This document shows, piece by piece, positions 25,043 to 34,970 of a stretch of 64,000 bases of DNA (the first letter of the stretch is position 1; every line of letters begins with the position of its first letter). This DNA is from Zunongwangia atlantica 22II14-10F7 (lineage in GTDB: Bacteria; Bacteroidota; Bacteroidia; Flavobacteriales; Flavobacteriaceae): assembly GCF_002094855.1 (NCBI RefSeq), contig NZ_ARYN01000016.1, positions 1-64,000 on the forward strand. The letters run 5' to 3'. The notes below the pieces were generated by a model. It made no database searches and was not told the DNA's origin. It saw nothing but the letters and a program-made list of their open reading frames with translations. The translations under genes and the position numbers were made by a program.

Positions 25043-25984
25043 ATGCTTAAATTAAAGGTCTTTGCTTTTGTATTCATTACAGGTACTATTATCGCAAACG
25101 CTCAGTTTACTGAAACGATCAATTCTAACCGGCCAGGACAATCTCAGGGAGCTTTTGCAGTTGGAACTGGTGTTTATCAACTTGAAGCAGGTGGGTTTTA
25201 TGGTAACGATACCCATGAACTTAGGCAAACAGATACCGATCTTTATGGTGCTAATTATATGATTAGAGCAGGACTTCTAACAGATATCCTGGAGTTAAGT
25301 ATTAAAGGAAGATATCAGGTTGAAGAAACTATGATCTATCAGGGAGGCCAAAATCGAACTTACGAGAGGAAAAACTTCCCATTTAATACCATAGGAGCAA
25401 AAGTACTGTTGTACGATCCTAATAAAAATGGCGATAACCGCCGCGAAATAAATATTAGAAGTTGGGACGCTAACCAAAAATTTGACTGGAAAAGACTAAT
25501 CCCTGCTGTTTCTCTTTATGGTGGAGCTAATGTTACCATACAAGATGAAAATCCTTATCGTTTTGAAGGAGAAAGTAAGTATACGCCACAAGTTACGCTT
25601 ATCACCCAGCACAATTGGGGACGATTTGTTTGGGTAATGAATTTTACTGCTGAAAAGTTTACTGAAACTTATGATAACTACGAATTTATAGGCACGTTAA
25701 CCCATGCTTTCAATCCTAAATTTGCAATATTTGGCGAATACCAGGCAATTATTGGTGACTTGTATGCTGATGATATTTTTAGAGCTGGTGGTGCCTATCT
25801 TATAACAGATTATTTGCAGGTAGATGTTGCAGGATTAGCTAATGTTAAGGATACACCATCAAGATGGCAGGTACAAGCAGGATTATCTGTTCGATTAAAT
25901 TTTCATAAGGATACCGAATTTAAAAATCTTTCTAAAGAAGGCGACCAAAGAAGAGCCAGAACAGACCAGCAATATAATTTCTAA
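25043..25984 (+). CDS. Outer-membrane transporter-like beta-barrel protein
   Basis: 313 residues with a signal peptide (1-20, ending ANAQF) and alternating hydrophobic/polar strands with many aromatic residues, ending in the tail DQQYNF. The early motif TINSNRPGQSQGAFAVGTG is typical of the transporter family related to the MetA phenol-degradation outer-membrane proteins. It is probably a beta-barrel in the outer membrane; the substrate is unknown. It is transcribed alone and converges on the alpha-oxoamine synthase gene at a shared terminator. Confidence 0.75.
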   Translation: MLKLKVFAFVFITGTIIANAQFTETINSNRPGQSQGAFAVGTGVYQLEAGGFYGNDTHELRQTDTDLYGANYMIRAGLLTDILELSIKGRYQVEETMIYQGGQNRTYERKNFPFNTIGAKVLLYDPNKNGDNRREINIRSWDANQKFDWKRLIPAVSLYGGANVTIQDENPYRFEGESKYTPQVTLITQHNWGRFVWVMNFTAEKFTETYDNYEFIGTLTHAFNPKFAIFGEYQAIIGDLYADDIFRAGGAYLITDYLQVDVAGLANVKDTPSRWQVQAGLSVRLNFHKDTEFKNLSKEGDQRRARTDQQYNF

Positions 25985-26001
25985 AATTCGGTAAAATATA
26001 A

Positions 26002-26045
26002 TTGCATAAAAAAGCCGCTAAAAAATTAGCGGCTTTTTTATGCAA
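26002..26045. terminator. Bidirectional terminator between convergent genes
   Basis: A perfect 20-bp stem (TTGCATAAAAAAGCCGCTAA and its complement) around AAAA, with A and T runs for both directions. Confidence 0.9.
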
Positions 26046-26061
26046 TATTGATATTTACTAC

Positions 26062-27327
26062 TTAAGCTTTATTAGCCATCGCAGCAGCTACAGAAGCTGA
26101 TAATCTTTTATATGTTCCGTTCTCTAAACGCTCTCTAATTGAAGAGAAAGCTACTAAAGTTTCTTCTACATCCTCTAAAGTATGAGAAGCCGTAGGGATC
26201 ATTCTTAATAATATTAATCCTTTTGGAATTACCGGATACACCACGATCGAACAGAAAACTCCATAATTTTCACGAAGATCTTTTACTAGCGCCATTGCTT
26301 CAGGAATACTTCCCTTTAAGTAAACCGGAGTTACACAGCTTTGTGTTGTTCCAATATCAAAACCACGATCTTTTAATCCGTTTTGAAGTGCATTCACATT
26401 CTCCCATAGCTTATTTTTAAGCTCTGGTCTAGTTCTTAGCATTTCAAGACGTTTAAGTGCGCCCACTACCAATTGCATTTGTAGCGACTTCGCAAACATT
26501 TGTGATCTTAAGTTATATTTTAAGTAATCGATAATTTCTTTATCTCCGGCGATAAATGCACCTGTACTTGCCATAGATTTAGCAAAAGTAGCAAAGTACA
26601 CATCAATATCGTCCTGTACTCCCTGCTCTTCTCCTGCTCCTGCTCCTGTTTTTCCTAAAGTTCCAAAACCATGAGCATCATCTACGAATAAACGGAATTT
26701 ATATTTTTTCTTAAGCTCTACAATTTCCTTAAGTTTTCCCTGCTCACCACGCATTCCAAAAACACCTTCAGAAATCAAAAGAATTCCTCCTCCGGTTTGC
26801 TCAGCAATTTTAGTTGCTCTTTGCAGGTTTTTTTCGATACTTTCCATATCGTTGTGCTTGTAGGTAAAGCGCTGTCCTAAATGAAGACGAACACCATCAA
26901 TAATACAAGCATGAGCATCTACATCGTATACAATCACATCTTGTTTAGATACTAAAGCATCGATAGTAGATACCATTCCTTGATATCCAAAATTTAAAAG
27001 ATAAGCGGCCTGCTTGTGTACAAAAGAAGCCAACTCGTCCTGAAGTTTTTCGTGTAGACTTGTATGACCACTCATCATTCTTGCGCCCATTGGATAAGCA
27101 GAACCCCACTCGGCTGCAGCCTCGGCATCTACTTTTCTAACCTCTGGGTGATTAGCAAGACCTAAATAGTCGTTCACACTCCACGTGATCACATCTCTCC
27201 CTCTAAACTTCATTCTATTAGAAATAGGTCCTTCCAGCTTTGGGAATACGAAGTATCCTTCTGCCTGCTCTGCCCATTTTCCTAAAGGCCCTTTATCTTT
27301 GTATATTTTGTCAAACAGATCTCTCAT
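26062..27327 (-). CDS. Alpha-oxoamine synthase, probable cysteate acyltransferase for sulfonolipids
   Basis: 421 residues, PLP-dependent fold type I. The family is clear: NDYLGLANHPEV, GARMMSGHTSLHEKL, the Asp/His motif VDDAHGFGTLG and the PLP lysine in TFAKSMASTGAF (Lys250). Relatives include serine palmitoyltransferase, KBL and BioF. The N-terminal MRDLFDKIYKDKGPLGKW and the neighbouring cysteine-synthase-like gene fit the enzyme that condenses L-cysteate with a fatty acyl thioester, the first committed step to capnine and sulfobacin sulfonolipids in Flavobacteriia (CapB, also called SulA). A serine palmitoyltransferase role in sphingolipid synthesis is the main alternative; sequence by eye cannot separate them. 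It is cytoplasmic. Confidence 0.8.
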   Translation of the reverse strand: MRDLFDKIYKDKGPLGKWAEQAEGYFVFPKLEGPISNRMKFRGRDVITWSVNDYLGLANHPEVRKVDAEAAAEWGSAYPMGARMMSGHTSLHEKLQDELASFVHKQAAYLLNFGYQGMVSTIDALVSKQDVIVYDVDAHACIIDGVRLHLGQRFTYKHNDMESIEKNLQRATKIAEQTGGGILLISEGVFGMRGEQGKLKEIVELKKKYKFRLFVDDAHGFGTLGKTGAGAGEEQGVQDDIDVYFATFAKSMASTGAFIAGDKEIIDYLKYNLRSQMFAKSLQMQLVVGALKRLEMLRTRPELKNKLWENVNALQNGLKDRGFDIGTTQSCVTPVYLKGSIPEAMALVKDLRENYGVFCSIVVYPVIPKGLILLRMIPTASHTLEDVEETLVAFSSIRERLENGTYKRLSASVAAAMANKA

Positions 27328-27349
27328 TGAATATTTTTTATACGAACCG

Positions 27350-27357
27350 CAAAAATA
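27350..27357 (-). promoter_or_regulatory. Probable promoter box of the alpha-oxoamine synthase gene
   Basis: TATTTTTG on the minus strand, 22 bp before the start; the spacing to an upstream TTG is too short to count. Confidence 0.4.
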
Positions 27358-27399
27358 CTGAAATTCGGTTCAATTCTACAAAGTATTTTGTATAGCTTT

Positions 27400-27434
27400 T
27401 AAAAAAGAAAGCATCCTTAGCTAAGGATGCTTTA
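27400..27434 (-). terminator. Terminator after the cysteine-synthase-like gene
   Basis: AAAGCATCCTTAG and its perfect complement (27408-27433), followed on the minus strand by a T-rich run. It separates the two enzyme genes into their own transcripts. Confidence 0.75.
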
Positions 27435-27467
27435 AATTATTATTTATTTAAAAAACAATGCAAAATA

Positions 27468-28508
27468 TTATTTTATAAATTCTATAGCTTTAACCTCAGC
27501 TTCATTTTTGGTATCAAAAAAGCCTTGCTCTTCCATCCAATCGTCGCTATAAATCTTACTCATATATCGGCTTCCGTGATCTGGGAACATAATAACAACC
27601 TTAGAATTTTCATCAAACTCTCCTTCTTCAGCCAATTGTTTTACTCCCTGAGTTGCTGCACCACTTGTATAACCTACAAACATTCCTTCAGTCTTTGCAA
27701 GCTCTCTAGCAGTGTGCGCACTTTCTTCATCAGTAACCTTAACAAAGCGATCTATTGCATCAAAATCTGTAGCTGTAGGAATTAAATTCTTTCCTAAACC
27801 TTCTATTCTGTATGGATAGATTTCTTCAGAATCAAATTCTCTGGTTTCGTGGTATTTTTTTAATACTGAACCATAAGCATCGATCCCAATAATATTTACG
27901 TCTGGATTTTGTTCTTTTAGATATCTTGCAGTTCCAGAAATTGTTCCTCCGGTACCACTACAAGCAATAAGGTGGGTGATTTTACCTTCTGTCTGGTTCC
28001 AAATCTCTGGCCCAGTAGATCTATAATGAGCCTCTGTATTTAAATCGTTGAAATACTGATTAATATATACAGAACCTTTAATCTCTCTATGAAGTCTTTT
28101 GGCAACCTCGTAATAAGATCTTGGATCGTCTGCTGCAACGTGAGCCGGGCAAACATAAACCTTAGCCCCCATAGTTCTTAGCATATCGATCTTATCTTTC
28201 GATGCTTTAGAACTTACAGCAAGGATACATTCGTAACCTTTTACCTGGCTAACCATTGCGATACTAAATCCTGTGTTTCCAGAAGTTGTTTCGATAATGG
28301 TATCTCCAGGTTTTAATATTCCTTTTCTTTCTGCTTCTTCAATAATATATAAAGCAATTCGATCTTTAGAGGAGTGCCCCGGATTAAAAGCTTCTACTTT
28401 AGCGTAGAAATCTCCTTTGAAACCTTCAGTGATCTTATTAAGCTGTACTAGCGGTGTCTTTCCTATAAGTTGTAGAACATTATCGTACACCTGCAAATCT
28501 TCTTTCAT
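27468..28508 (-). CDS. Cysteine-synthase/CBS-family PLP enzyme, probable cysteate synthase
   Basis: 346 residues, PLP fold type II without a CBS-pair regulatory domain. The PLP lysine is Lys48 in [12 protein letters not shown], and the phosphate/substrate loop is TSGNTG (75-80); [15 protein letters not shown] is a further family motif. Cysteine synthases normally read NPGGSxKDR, so the His-Ser variant marks a separate branch. Next to the alpha-oxoamine synthase, the best inference is a cysteate synthase (CapA type) making L-cysteate from O-phosphoserine and sulfite. Ordinary cysteine synthase or cystathionine beta-synthase activity remains possible. It has its own promoter box and terminator. 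Confidence 0.8.
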   Translation of the reverse strand: MKEDLQVYDNVLQLIGKTPLVQLNKITEGFKGDFYAKVEAFNPGHSSKDRIALYIIEEAERKGILKPGDTIIETTSGNTGFSIAMVSQVKGYECILAVSSKASKDKIDMLRTMGAKVYVCPAHVAADDPRSYYEVAKRLHREIKGSVYINQYFNDLNTEAHYRSTGPEIWNQTEGKITHLIACSGTGGTISGTARYLKEQNPDVNIIGIDAYGSVLKKYHETREFDSEEIYPYRIEGLGKNLIPTATDFDAIDRFVKVTDEESAHTARELAKTEGMFVGYTSGAATQGVKQLAEEGEFDENSKVVIMFPDHGSRYMSKIYSDDWMEEQGFFDTKNEAEVKAIEFIK

Positions 28509-28573
28509 AAATGAAGTTCTTTACGTTTTAAGGTTGGCCTTTTGAAAGCCGGGAAAAATGTTTCAAAACCGTT

Positions 28574-28581
28574 CAAAGTTA
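28574..28581 (-). promoter_or_regulatory. Probable promoter box of the cysteine-synthase-like gene
   Basis: TAACTTTG on the minus strand, 65 bp before the start, downstream of the end of the oligopeptidase gene. Confidence 0.4.
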
Positions 28582-28597
28582 AGGCAAATTTTTTTAA

Positions 28598-30664
28598 TTA
28601 TTCCTTAATTCCAACTAAATCGAATAAAAATGCATATTCTTCTGCCACTTCTTTTATAGCTTCAAACCTTCCTGAAGCCCCACCATGACCGGTATCCATA
28701 TTTGTATGTAATAATAAAAGATTATTATCTGTTTTTAATTCACGTAATTTGGCTACCCATTTTGCTGGTTCCCAATACTGTACCTGAGAATCATGTAAAC
28801 CTGTAGTTACCAACATATTAGGATAATCCTGAGCAACTACATTATCGTATGGCGAATAGGATAACATATACTCATAATAATCTTTTTCATTAGGATTTCC
28901 CCACTCATCATATTCACCAGTTGTTAATGGAATGCTATCATCTAACATGGTTGTTACTACATCTACAAAAGGAACTGCAGCAATTACTCCTTTGTAAAGC
29001 TGTGGCGCCATATTAATTACCGCTCCCATTAATAAACCTCCTGCAGATCCTCCCATAGCGAATAATTTTTCTTCGGAAGTATAATTTTCTGCAATAAGAT
29101 GTTTAGAAACGTCTATAAAATCTGTAAACGTATTTCGTTTGGTAAAAAGTTTACCGTCTTCGTACCAGTTTCGCCCCAAATATTCACCGCCTCGAATATG
29201 TGCGATCGCGTAAACAAAACCACGATCCAATAAACTTAATCTTACTGTTGAAAAATAAGGATCGATTGTAGAACCATACGATCCATAAGCATACTGAAGT
29301 AAAGGATTAGTTCCGTCCTTTTTAATTCCTTTTCTGTATACTAAAGAAACTGGAACTTTTGTTCCATCTTCAGCTGTGGCCCAAATACGTTCTGAAGTAT
29401 AATTCTCTTTATCAAATTTTCCGCCTAAAACTTCCTGTTCTTTTAACACGGTTTTTTCTTTAGTAACCATATTAAAATCTACTACTGAAGTTGGCGTCGT
29501 CATCGAGTTATAGGTATAACGAAGCACCTCTGTATCAAAATCTGGATTTATAGAGGTATATGCCGTATAAGTTTCATTATCGAACGGAATAAAATAATTG
29601 TCACTTTCGTCCCAACGAATAATTCTTATTTCATTAAGTCCGTTTTTGCGTTCTCCAATCACCAGAAAATCTTTAAAAATATCGATATCCTCTAAAAGAA
29701 CATCCTCTCGATGTGCAATCACATCTTCCCAATTTTCCATTTCTGTTGCTGAAGTTGGTGTTTTCATCAACTTAAAATTCTGGGCTTCATCTTTATTGGT
29801 AAGAATATAGAAATACTTCCCAAAATGAGAAATACTGTATTCTAATCCGCGTAGCCTTGGCTGAATCACTTTAAATTCACCTTCAGGCTTATCGGCTTCC
29901 AACACACGATATTCTGTAGTTAATGTACTATGTGAGCCAATTACGATATATTTTTTAGATTTCGATTTATACACATAAGTATTAAAAGTTTCGTCATCTT
30001 CCTGAAAAACCAGCTCATCCTGTGCAGGATCTGTACCTAAAATATGCTTATAGATCTGAAAGCTTCGCAAAGTCTGCTCGTCTTTCTTCGTATAATATAA
30101 AGTCTTATTGTCGTTAGCCCAGGTAGAACCACCGGTGGTATTTTCAATTTTTTCCGGATACAATTCCCCGGTTTCCAAATTCTTGATCTGGATAGTATAT
30201 TTTCTTCGGCTTACCGTATCGGTTCCAAAAGCCACCATTTTATTATCGGGGCTCACATTTAAACCGCCTAAACGATAATATTCGAAACCTTCAGCCATAA
30301 TGTTTACATTAAACATCACTTCTTCCGGCGCTTCCTGAGTTCCTTTTTTTCTTGAAAATATTGGATAATCTCCACCTTTTTCAAATCTCGTGATATACCA
30401 GTAACCATTTAAACGATAAGGAACAGATTGATCGTCTTCTTTGATCCTTGCTTTCATTTCTTCAAACAAACTCGCCTGAAACTCTTTGGTATGCGCAGTT
30501 TGTATATCATTATATTCATTCTCAGCATTTAAATAAGCAATTACCTCGGGATCTTCACGATCGTTCATCCAATAATAATTGTCGATTCTTACATCGCCAT
30601 GAATTTCTAATTCCTTCGGTATTTTTTTTGCCTTTGGTGGCTGCACTTCTTTATTCAAAATCAA
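28598..30664 (-). CDS. ptrB: Oligopeptidase B (S9A prolyl oligopeptidase family)
   Basis: 688 residues, the usual length of protease II. An N-terminal seven-bladed propeller (about residues 70-400) precedes an alpha/beta-hydrolase domain with the nucleophile Ser540 in GGSAGG, the Asp in TTGLHDSQVQYWEP and the His in DTGHGGASGRF. The segment WMNDREDPEVIAYLNAEN is typical of the N-terminal strand. It cuts short peptides after Arg or Lys. There is no signal peptide, so it should be cytoplasmic. It is transcribed alone, divergent from ybaB. Confidence 0.95.
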   Translation of the reverse strand: MILNKEVQPPKAKKIPKELEIHGDVRIDNYYWMNDREDPEVIAYLNAENEYNDIQTAHTKEFQASLFEEMKARIKEDDQSVPYRLNGYWYITRFEKGGDYPIFSRKKGTQEAPEEVMFNVNIMAEGFEYYRLGGLNVSPDNKMVAFGTDTVSRRKYTIQIKNLETGELYPEKIENTTGGSTWANDNKTLYYTKKDEQTLRSFQIYKHILGTDPAQDELVFQEDDETFNTYVYKSKSKKYIVIGSHSTLTTEYRVLEADKPEGEFKVIQPRLRGLEYSISHFGKYFYILTNKDEAQNFKLMKTPTSATEMENWEDVIAHREDVLLEDIDIFKDFLVIGERKNGLNEIRIIRWDESDNYFIPFDNETYTAYTSINPDFDTEVLRYTYNSMTTPTSVVDFNMVTKEKTVLKEQEVLGGKFDKENYTSERIWATAEDGTKVPVSLVYRKGIKKDGTNPLLQYAYGSYGSTIDPYFSTVRLSLLDRGFVYAIAHIRGGEYLGRNWYEDGKLFTKRNTFTDFIDVSKHLIAENYTSEEKLFAMGGSAGGLLMGAVINMAPQLYKGVIAAVPFVDVVTTMLDDSIPLTTGEYDEWGNPNEKDYYEYMLSYSPYDNVVAQDYPNMLVTTGLHDSQVQYWEPAKWVAKLRELKTDNNLLLLHTNMDTGHGGASGRFEAIKEVAEEYAFLFDLVGIKE

Positions 30665-30683
30665 TTCAATTTTTTAACGTGCG

Positions 30684-30691
30684 CAAAGGTA
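30684..30691 (-). promoter_or_regulatory. Probable promoter box of ptrB
   Basis: TACCTTTG on the minus strand, 19 bp before the ptrB start. Confidence 0.45.
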
Positions 30692-30759
30692 AGGCTTCAA
30701 ATCTAAAATCGTAATTACAGATTCACAATTTCTTAGAACAACTTCAACTTAGATTTTAC

Positions 30760-30767
30760 TAATTTTG
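30760..30767 (+). promoter_or_regulatory. Probable promoter box of ybaB
   Basis: TAATTTTG, 27 bp before the ybaB ATG. Confidence 0.45.
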
Positions 30768-30794
30768 CAATTCTAACTAAAAAAGAAACCGACT

Positions 30795-31121
30795 ATGTTT
30801 GGAGATATGATGGGTATGATGAATAAGATCAAAGAAGCCCAGGACAATGTAGAAAAAACTAAAGAACGCCTAAAAACGGTGCTTATTGATGAGCAATCTA
30901 GTGACGGACTATTAAAAGTGACCGTTTCTGCTGCACGCGAAGTGAAAAGTATCGATATCGCAGATGAGCTTTTAGAGGACAAAGAGCAACTAGAAGATTA
31001 TTTAGTGCTTACACTTAATAAAGCTATCGCAAAAGCTTCAGATATCAACGAAAGAGAGCTTGGAGCAGCTGCAAAAGACGGAATGCCAGATATTCCTGGT
31101 CTTGGTGATATGTTTAAGTAA
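30795..31121 (+). CDS. ybaB: YbaB/EbfC nucleoid-associated protein
   Basis: 108 residues. A Met-rich N-terminus ([20 protein letters not shown]) leads into the long helix and small beta sheet of YbaB, and it ends in [11 protein letters not shown]. YbaB dimers bind DNA with little sequence specificity and influence nucleoid structure. In many bacteria it accompanies dnaX and recR; here it stands alone between ptrB (divergent) and threonine aldolase (convergent). Confidence 0.92.
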   Translation: MFGDMMGMMNKIKEAQDNVEKTKERLKTVLIDEQSSDGLLKVTVSAAREVKSIDIADELLEDKEQLEDYLVLTLNKAIAKASDINERELGAAAKDGMPDIPGLGDMFK

Positions 31122-31197
31122 GATTTTAGAGATTAGATCTGAGAAACTAGATTTTAGATTTGAGCCATTAGATTTTTGATCATTTTTAAAAATCATA

Positions 31198-31235
31198 TAA
31201 AAAAACCTGCAATATCGATATTGCAGGTTTTTTGT
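31198..31235. terminator. Bidirectional terminator between ybaB and threonine aldolase
   Basis: A perfect 17-bp palindromic stem centred at 31216/31217 (AACCTGCAATATC and its complement) with A and T runs on either side. Confidence 0.85.
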
Positions 31236-31252
31236 TTCTATTTTTTATGAAT

Positions 31253-32281
31253 CTATAAACTAATATTCGTTAAAACTGAAAGGAATTTTTGGTGCATCTC
31301 TTTAGTATAATCTAAATGCGTTACGATTCTTAACTTTCCTTTTCCTAAGGCACTAATTCTTATATTATTTTCCTGAAGCATTTTATTGAATTTCTCTTCA
31401 TTTGAAGCATCCTTCAAACTAAAAATAATTATATTGGTTTCAACCGGCTCTACTTCACCAATATAAGATTGCGCATTAAGGGTTTCAGCAATTTCAGCAG
31501 CTCTTTTATGATCTTCGGCTAAACGATCTACATGATTGTCTAATGCATAAATTGCGGCTGCAGCCATAAAACCTACCTGCCGCATTCCGCCTCCTAAAAC
31601 TTTACGAACGCGCATCGCATTTTTCATAACATCTTTGTTGCCGATCAAAACTGATCCCATTGGCGTTCCCAATCCTTTAGAAAGACATACCGAAATCGTA
31701 TCGAAAAGCTTTCCATAATCTTTTGGTGATTCTCCTTTTGCCACCAGCGCATTAAATAATCTTGCGCCATCTAAATGCAAACCAAGACCATGCGAATTAC
31801 AAACTTTTCTAATCTTTTTAATCTCTTCGATATCGTAACAAGCGCCGCCGCCTTTGTTGGTCGTGTTTTCTAAGCAAACTAAAGTTGTAAGCGGACTATG
31901 ATAAAAATCTGGCGGATTTATATTTTCTTCTACCTGCGCAGCAGTGATCATCCCGCGATGTCCATCTACCAGCTTACAACTTACGCCACTATTAAAACTG
32001 GCGCCACCACCTTCGTAATTATAAACATGCGCCCATTTATCACAAATTAATTGATCGGCTGGTTGTGTATGCAACTTTATCGCTGCCTGGTTGGCCATAC
32101 TTCCGGTAGGAAAAAATAAAGCCTCGTCTTTCCCAAAAAGTTTGGCTAATTTTTCTTCTAATGCATTAACCGAAGGATCTTCTTTATAAACATCGTCACC
32201 AACCTGGGCATTCATCATCGCCTTTAGCATTCCTTTGGTTGGCTTGGTTACCGTGTCACTTCTTAAATCTATTTCGCTCAT
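31253..32281 (-). CDS. ltaE: Low-specificity L-threonine aldolase
   Basis: 342 residues, PLP fold type I. The start EIDLRSDTVTKPTKGML and YKEDPSVNALEEKLAKLFG are signatures of the threonine aldolase/beta-eliminating lyase family; LHLDGARLFNA holds the PLP Asp and VCLSKGLGTPMGS the PLP lysine. It cleaves L-threonine and allo-threonine to glycine and acetaldehyde. It follows the metalloprotease gene by 18 bp, so the two are probably co-transcribed, although no functional link is evident. Confidence 0.94.
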   Translation of the reverse strand: MSEIDLRSDTVTKPTKGMLKAMMNAQVGDDVYKEDPSVNALEEKLAKLFGKDEALFFPTGSMANQAAIKLHTQPADQLICDKWAHVYNYEGGGASFNSGVSCKLVDGHRGMITAAQVEENINPPDFYHSPLTTLVCLENTTNKGGGACYDIEEIKKIRKVCNSHGLGLHLDGARLFNALVAKGESPKDYGKLFDTISVCLSKGLGTPMGSVLIGNKDVMKNAMRVRKVLGGGMRQVGFMAAAAIYALDNHVDRLAEDHKRAAEIAETLNAQSYIGEVEPVETNIIIFSLKDASNEEKFNKMLQENNIRISALGKGKLRIVTHLDYTKEMHQKFLSVLTNISL

Positions 32282-32299
32282 AAAATCTATGTGGTTTTT

Positions 32300-34699
32300 C
32301 TATAATCCTGTACACATAAAACTCCCAATTGGGGAACCATCTGGAATTTTAGGTGCATCTGGCATTGGTTCAAATTCGCCCGGTTTATCAAAAAACAGTT
32401 CTATTTCTTCTAACATTTGCTCATAAATAGCATCGTCCTGCTCGTCTAACCAGTCTTCTAATTCGGCTAACTGGTAATTAACCTCAGCTTTCACCAATGG
32501 CGTACTCTTTTTACTTGCGGCTAAGTTAAATAAATGCTGTAGCACATTATAATTTATAGTGTATTGTGCTGCAAGCAAATAAGAATCTTTAGGCTGATAT
32601 TGGATAGTTTCAGCGATTAATTTTTCAAGTAGATCCTCTAAGCCTAGTTGCTTTTTATCTAATGATTTTTGCTGAACCAATCTGGCCATACGCTCCGGGT
32701 TCAGTAATAATCCTAAGGTCATATCGCTTGCTGTGGCCGGTGCTCCCAAAGCATCGAACGCCACTCCCGTATTACTTTTGAAGGATTCGCGCGATCTCCC
32801 GTAACCAAAAGCTCTTGGTGGGAAAAGCGCTAATTTTTCCTGCGGAATAGCTAAGGTTTCTGCTTTTAAAGTTTTGATCAAAGCATCCAAAGCTGATTTT
32901 TGACGTTTTGGCGATAAAGTTTCTACCACTTTTTCAGAACCACCTTTCACGGCAAAATTATAATCTAAACCACCAACTAATTTGCTTACCGCTTCAGTTT
33001 GATATCGATGGAAGAAGTATAAAGGCACAAAAACATCTTCTAAAACCGAATAAGGTTCGTTAGTTCTAAAATTATCTTCAGAAAAATTTGCTATCGCTTT
33101 TTCACGAATTTCAAGAACATCATTTAATTCTGCTGTTACATCTTTTCCATTATCCCATAAATGTGCATTTACATGAGCTCCACTTTGCGCGCGTGCATCA
33201 CTATCACTTATAAATTGAATTCCCTGATCGTAAGTTTCCTGAATAACAGCATTTAAATAGGCTCTTTCTGAAGCTTCCTTCGGAATATCAGAATATGCAT
33301 ATTTTACGATCAATTTATCCCATTCTCCAATATTGGTGTCGTAAGCATTTGCAGTGGTAATTTCTCCGTTTTCGATGCTAAATTGCGGATGAGGATAATC
33401 CATTACTGAAGCTCTATCGCTAACGCTGGCCGCAAAATTATGCGCAAAACCTAAAGTGTGACCAACCTCGTGAGCCGAAAGCTGTCGGATTCTGGCAATC
33501 GCCATTTCCATCATTTCCTCATGATTTTCGTCACTTTCAGCAAAAGGTTTATTAAGCAAAGCCTGGGCGATCATAAAATCCTGGCGAATTCTTAAACTTC
33601 CTAAACTAACATGCCCTTTAATAATCTCTCCCGTTCTTGGATCGACAACGCTGGCACCATAGCTCCAACCACGTGTAGAACGGTGCACCCATTGGATCAC
33701 ATTATAACGAACATCCAAAGGATCTGCATCTGCTGGTAACATTTTTACCTGGAAAGCATCCTTGTAACCTATACTTTCGTAAGCCTGGTTCCACCAACTT
33801 GCTCCTTCTAACAAAGCTGATCGAACAGGTTCTGGCGTACCAGGATCTAAATAATAAATTATTGGCGCTACTGCTTCACTAGCTTCGGCTTCCGGGTTTT
33901 TCTTTTCTAATCGGTGACGAACAGCATATCTTTTTAAAATTGGTTCGTAAACCGGTGATGCATAATCGTAATACGAAATTGAATTTACTCCGCTACGAGG
34001 ATCAAAAAGTCGTTTTTCATAATTATCATCTGGTAATTCTACAAAAGAATAATGCTGAATTACGCTAATGTTAGCTGCATCTGGAACTACACTTCTTACT
34101 GTTCCGCTTTGCGGAGAACCTTCAAACGTCAACAAACTTTCAAACTCAACATTCTTAGGAAATGCTTTGGTTCTGTCTAATTGTAAGGCGCTCTTATTTT
34201 TACTTATTTTATAACTTCCGTAGTTACCACGTTTTAAACGCTCTGCAACACCATGCGCGTCTTCCATAATAAAAGGCGTAAGATCGATAATAAACTTATC
34301 ATCTTTTTCCTCTTTAATTTCGAAACCATAGATCACAGATTTTGCAAAAGCTTCTTCGATACTTTGTTTTTCCAGTTCGTTATCGGTAACTGCACGATAT
34401 CTTTGGTTAGGTTCAACCAATAATAATTTATCACCGGCACGTTGAAATTTTACTACTGAAGCGCCTCCTAACTGGCCACGATCCAAACCTATATCGTTAC
34501 TCCCTACTCCGCTTCTCAGCGCGTGATTGTAAAGAAATAATTCATCGATTTTATCAACTTCAAGGTAGATTTCATCGGTCTTTTGATTATAATAGAAATC
34601 AAAATAACCTTCGTATTTCTTTAGATCTTCTTTTTTCTCCAGGAACTGGCAAAATATATTCTGTGAAAACAGTAAAATAAGTAGTAGTAATTTTTTCAT
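32300..34699 (-). CDS. Secreted zinc-dependent metalloprotease (metzincin-like)
   Basis: 799 residues with a signal peptide (1-17, ending FCQFL). The N-terminal half (about 30-270) is a beta-rich DUF5117/DUF5118-like region (RSGVGSNDIGLDRGQLGG); the catalytic domain follows, with HEVGHTLGFAHNF at residues 410-422, the extended HExxHxxGxxH zinc motif of metzincins, then SVMDYPHPQ as the Met-turn. The C-terminal third is helical. It should act in the periplasm or at the cell surface; no type IX sorting domain is visible. Substrates are unknown. Confidence 0.9.
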   Translation of the reverse strand: MKKLLLLILLFSQNIFCQFLEKKEDLKKYEGYFDFYYNQKTDEIYLEVDKIDELFLYNHALRSGVGSNDIGLDRGQLGGASVVKFQRAGDKLLLVEPNQRYRAVTDNELEKQSIEEAFAKSVIYGFEIKEEKDDKFIIDLTPFIMEDAHGVAERLKRGNYGSYKISKNKSALQLDRTKAFPKNVEFESLLTFEGSPQSGTVRSVVPDAANISVIQHYSFVELPDDNYEKRLFDPRSGVNSISYYDYASPVYEPILKRYAVRHRLEKKNPEAEASEAVAPIIYYLDPGTPEPVRSALLEGASWWNQAYESIGYKDAFQVKMLPADADPLDVRYNVIQWVHRSTRGWSYGASVVDPRTGEIIKGHVSLGSLRIRQDFMIAQALLNKPFAESDENHEEMMEMAIARIRQLSAHEVGHTLGFAHNFAASVSDRASVMDYPHPQFSIENGEITTANAYDTNIGEWDKLIVKYAYSDIPKEASERAYLNAVIQETYDQGIQFISDSDARAQSGAHVNAHLWDNGKDVTAELNDVLEIREKAIANFSEDNFRTNEPYSVLEDVFVPLYFFHRYQTEAVSKLVGGLDYNFAVKGGSEKVVETLSPKRQKSALDALIKTLKAETLAIPQEKLALFPPRAFGYGRSRESFKSNTGVAFDALGAPATASDMTLGLLLNPERMARLVQQKSLDKKQLGLEDLLEKLIAETIQYQPKDSYLLAAQYTINYNVLQHLFNLAASKKSTPLVKAEVNYQLAELEDWLDEQDDAIYEQMLEEIELFFDKPGEFEPMPDAPKIPDGSPIGSFMCTGL

Positions 34700-34720
34700 A
34701 AGGGTAGTTTAGATGTTGCT

Positions 34721-34728
34721 CAAATTTA
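34721..34728 (-). promoter_or_regulatory. Probable promoter box of the metalloprotease gene
   Basis: TAAATTTG on the minus strand, 21 bp before the start. Confidence 0.4.
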
Positions 34729-34970
34729 TAGAATTTCTGCTACGGAAGCTATTTTAGATAAATTTGAAGCCTATTTCTTTTAAATACGGAGTATAAACCG
34801 AGTTGAACTATCAATTTATCAAAAGAAACAGCCTAAAAAGCCAAATTTTTCTACAGAATATTAATCTAAAGACCTTTGTAAAAGAATATTTTGTATCGAT
34901 ACTGGATATTTTTTGGATGTATTTTTTAAACCAAAAGATCGATAAGTTTATTTACAATTGCTCTAACTTC

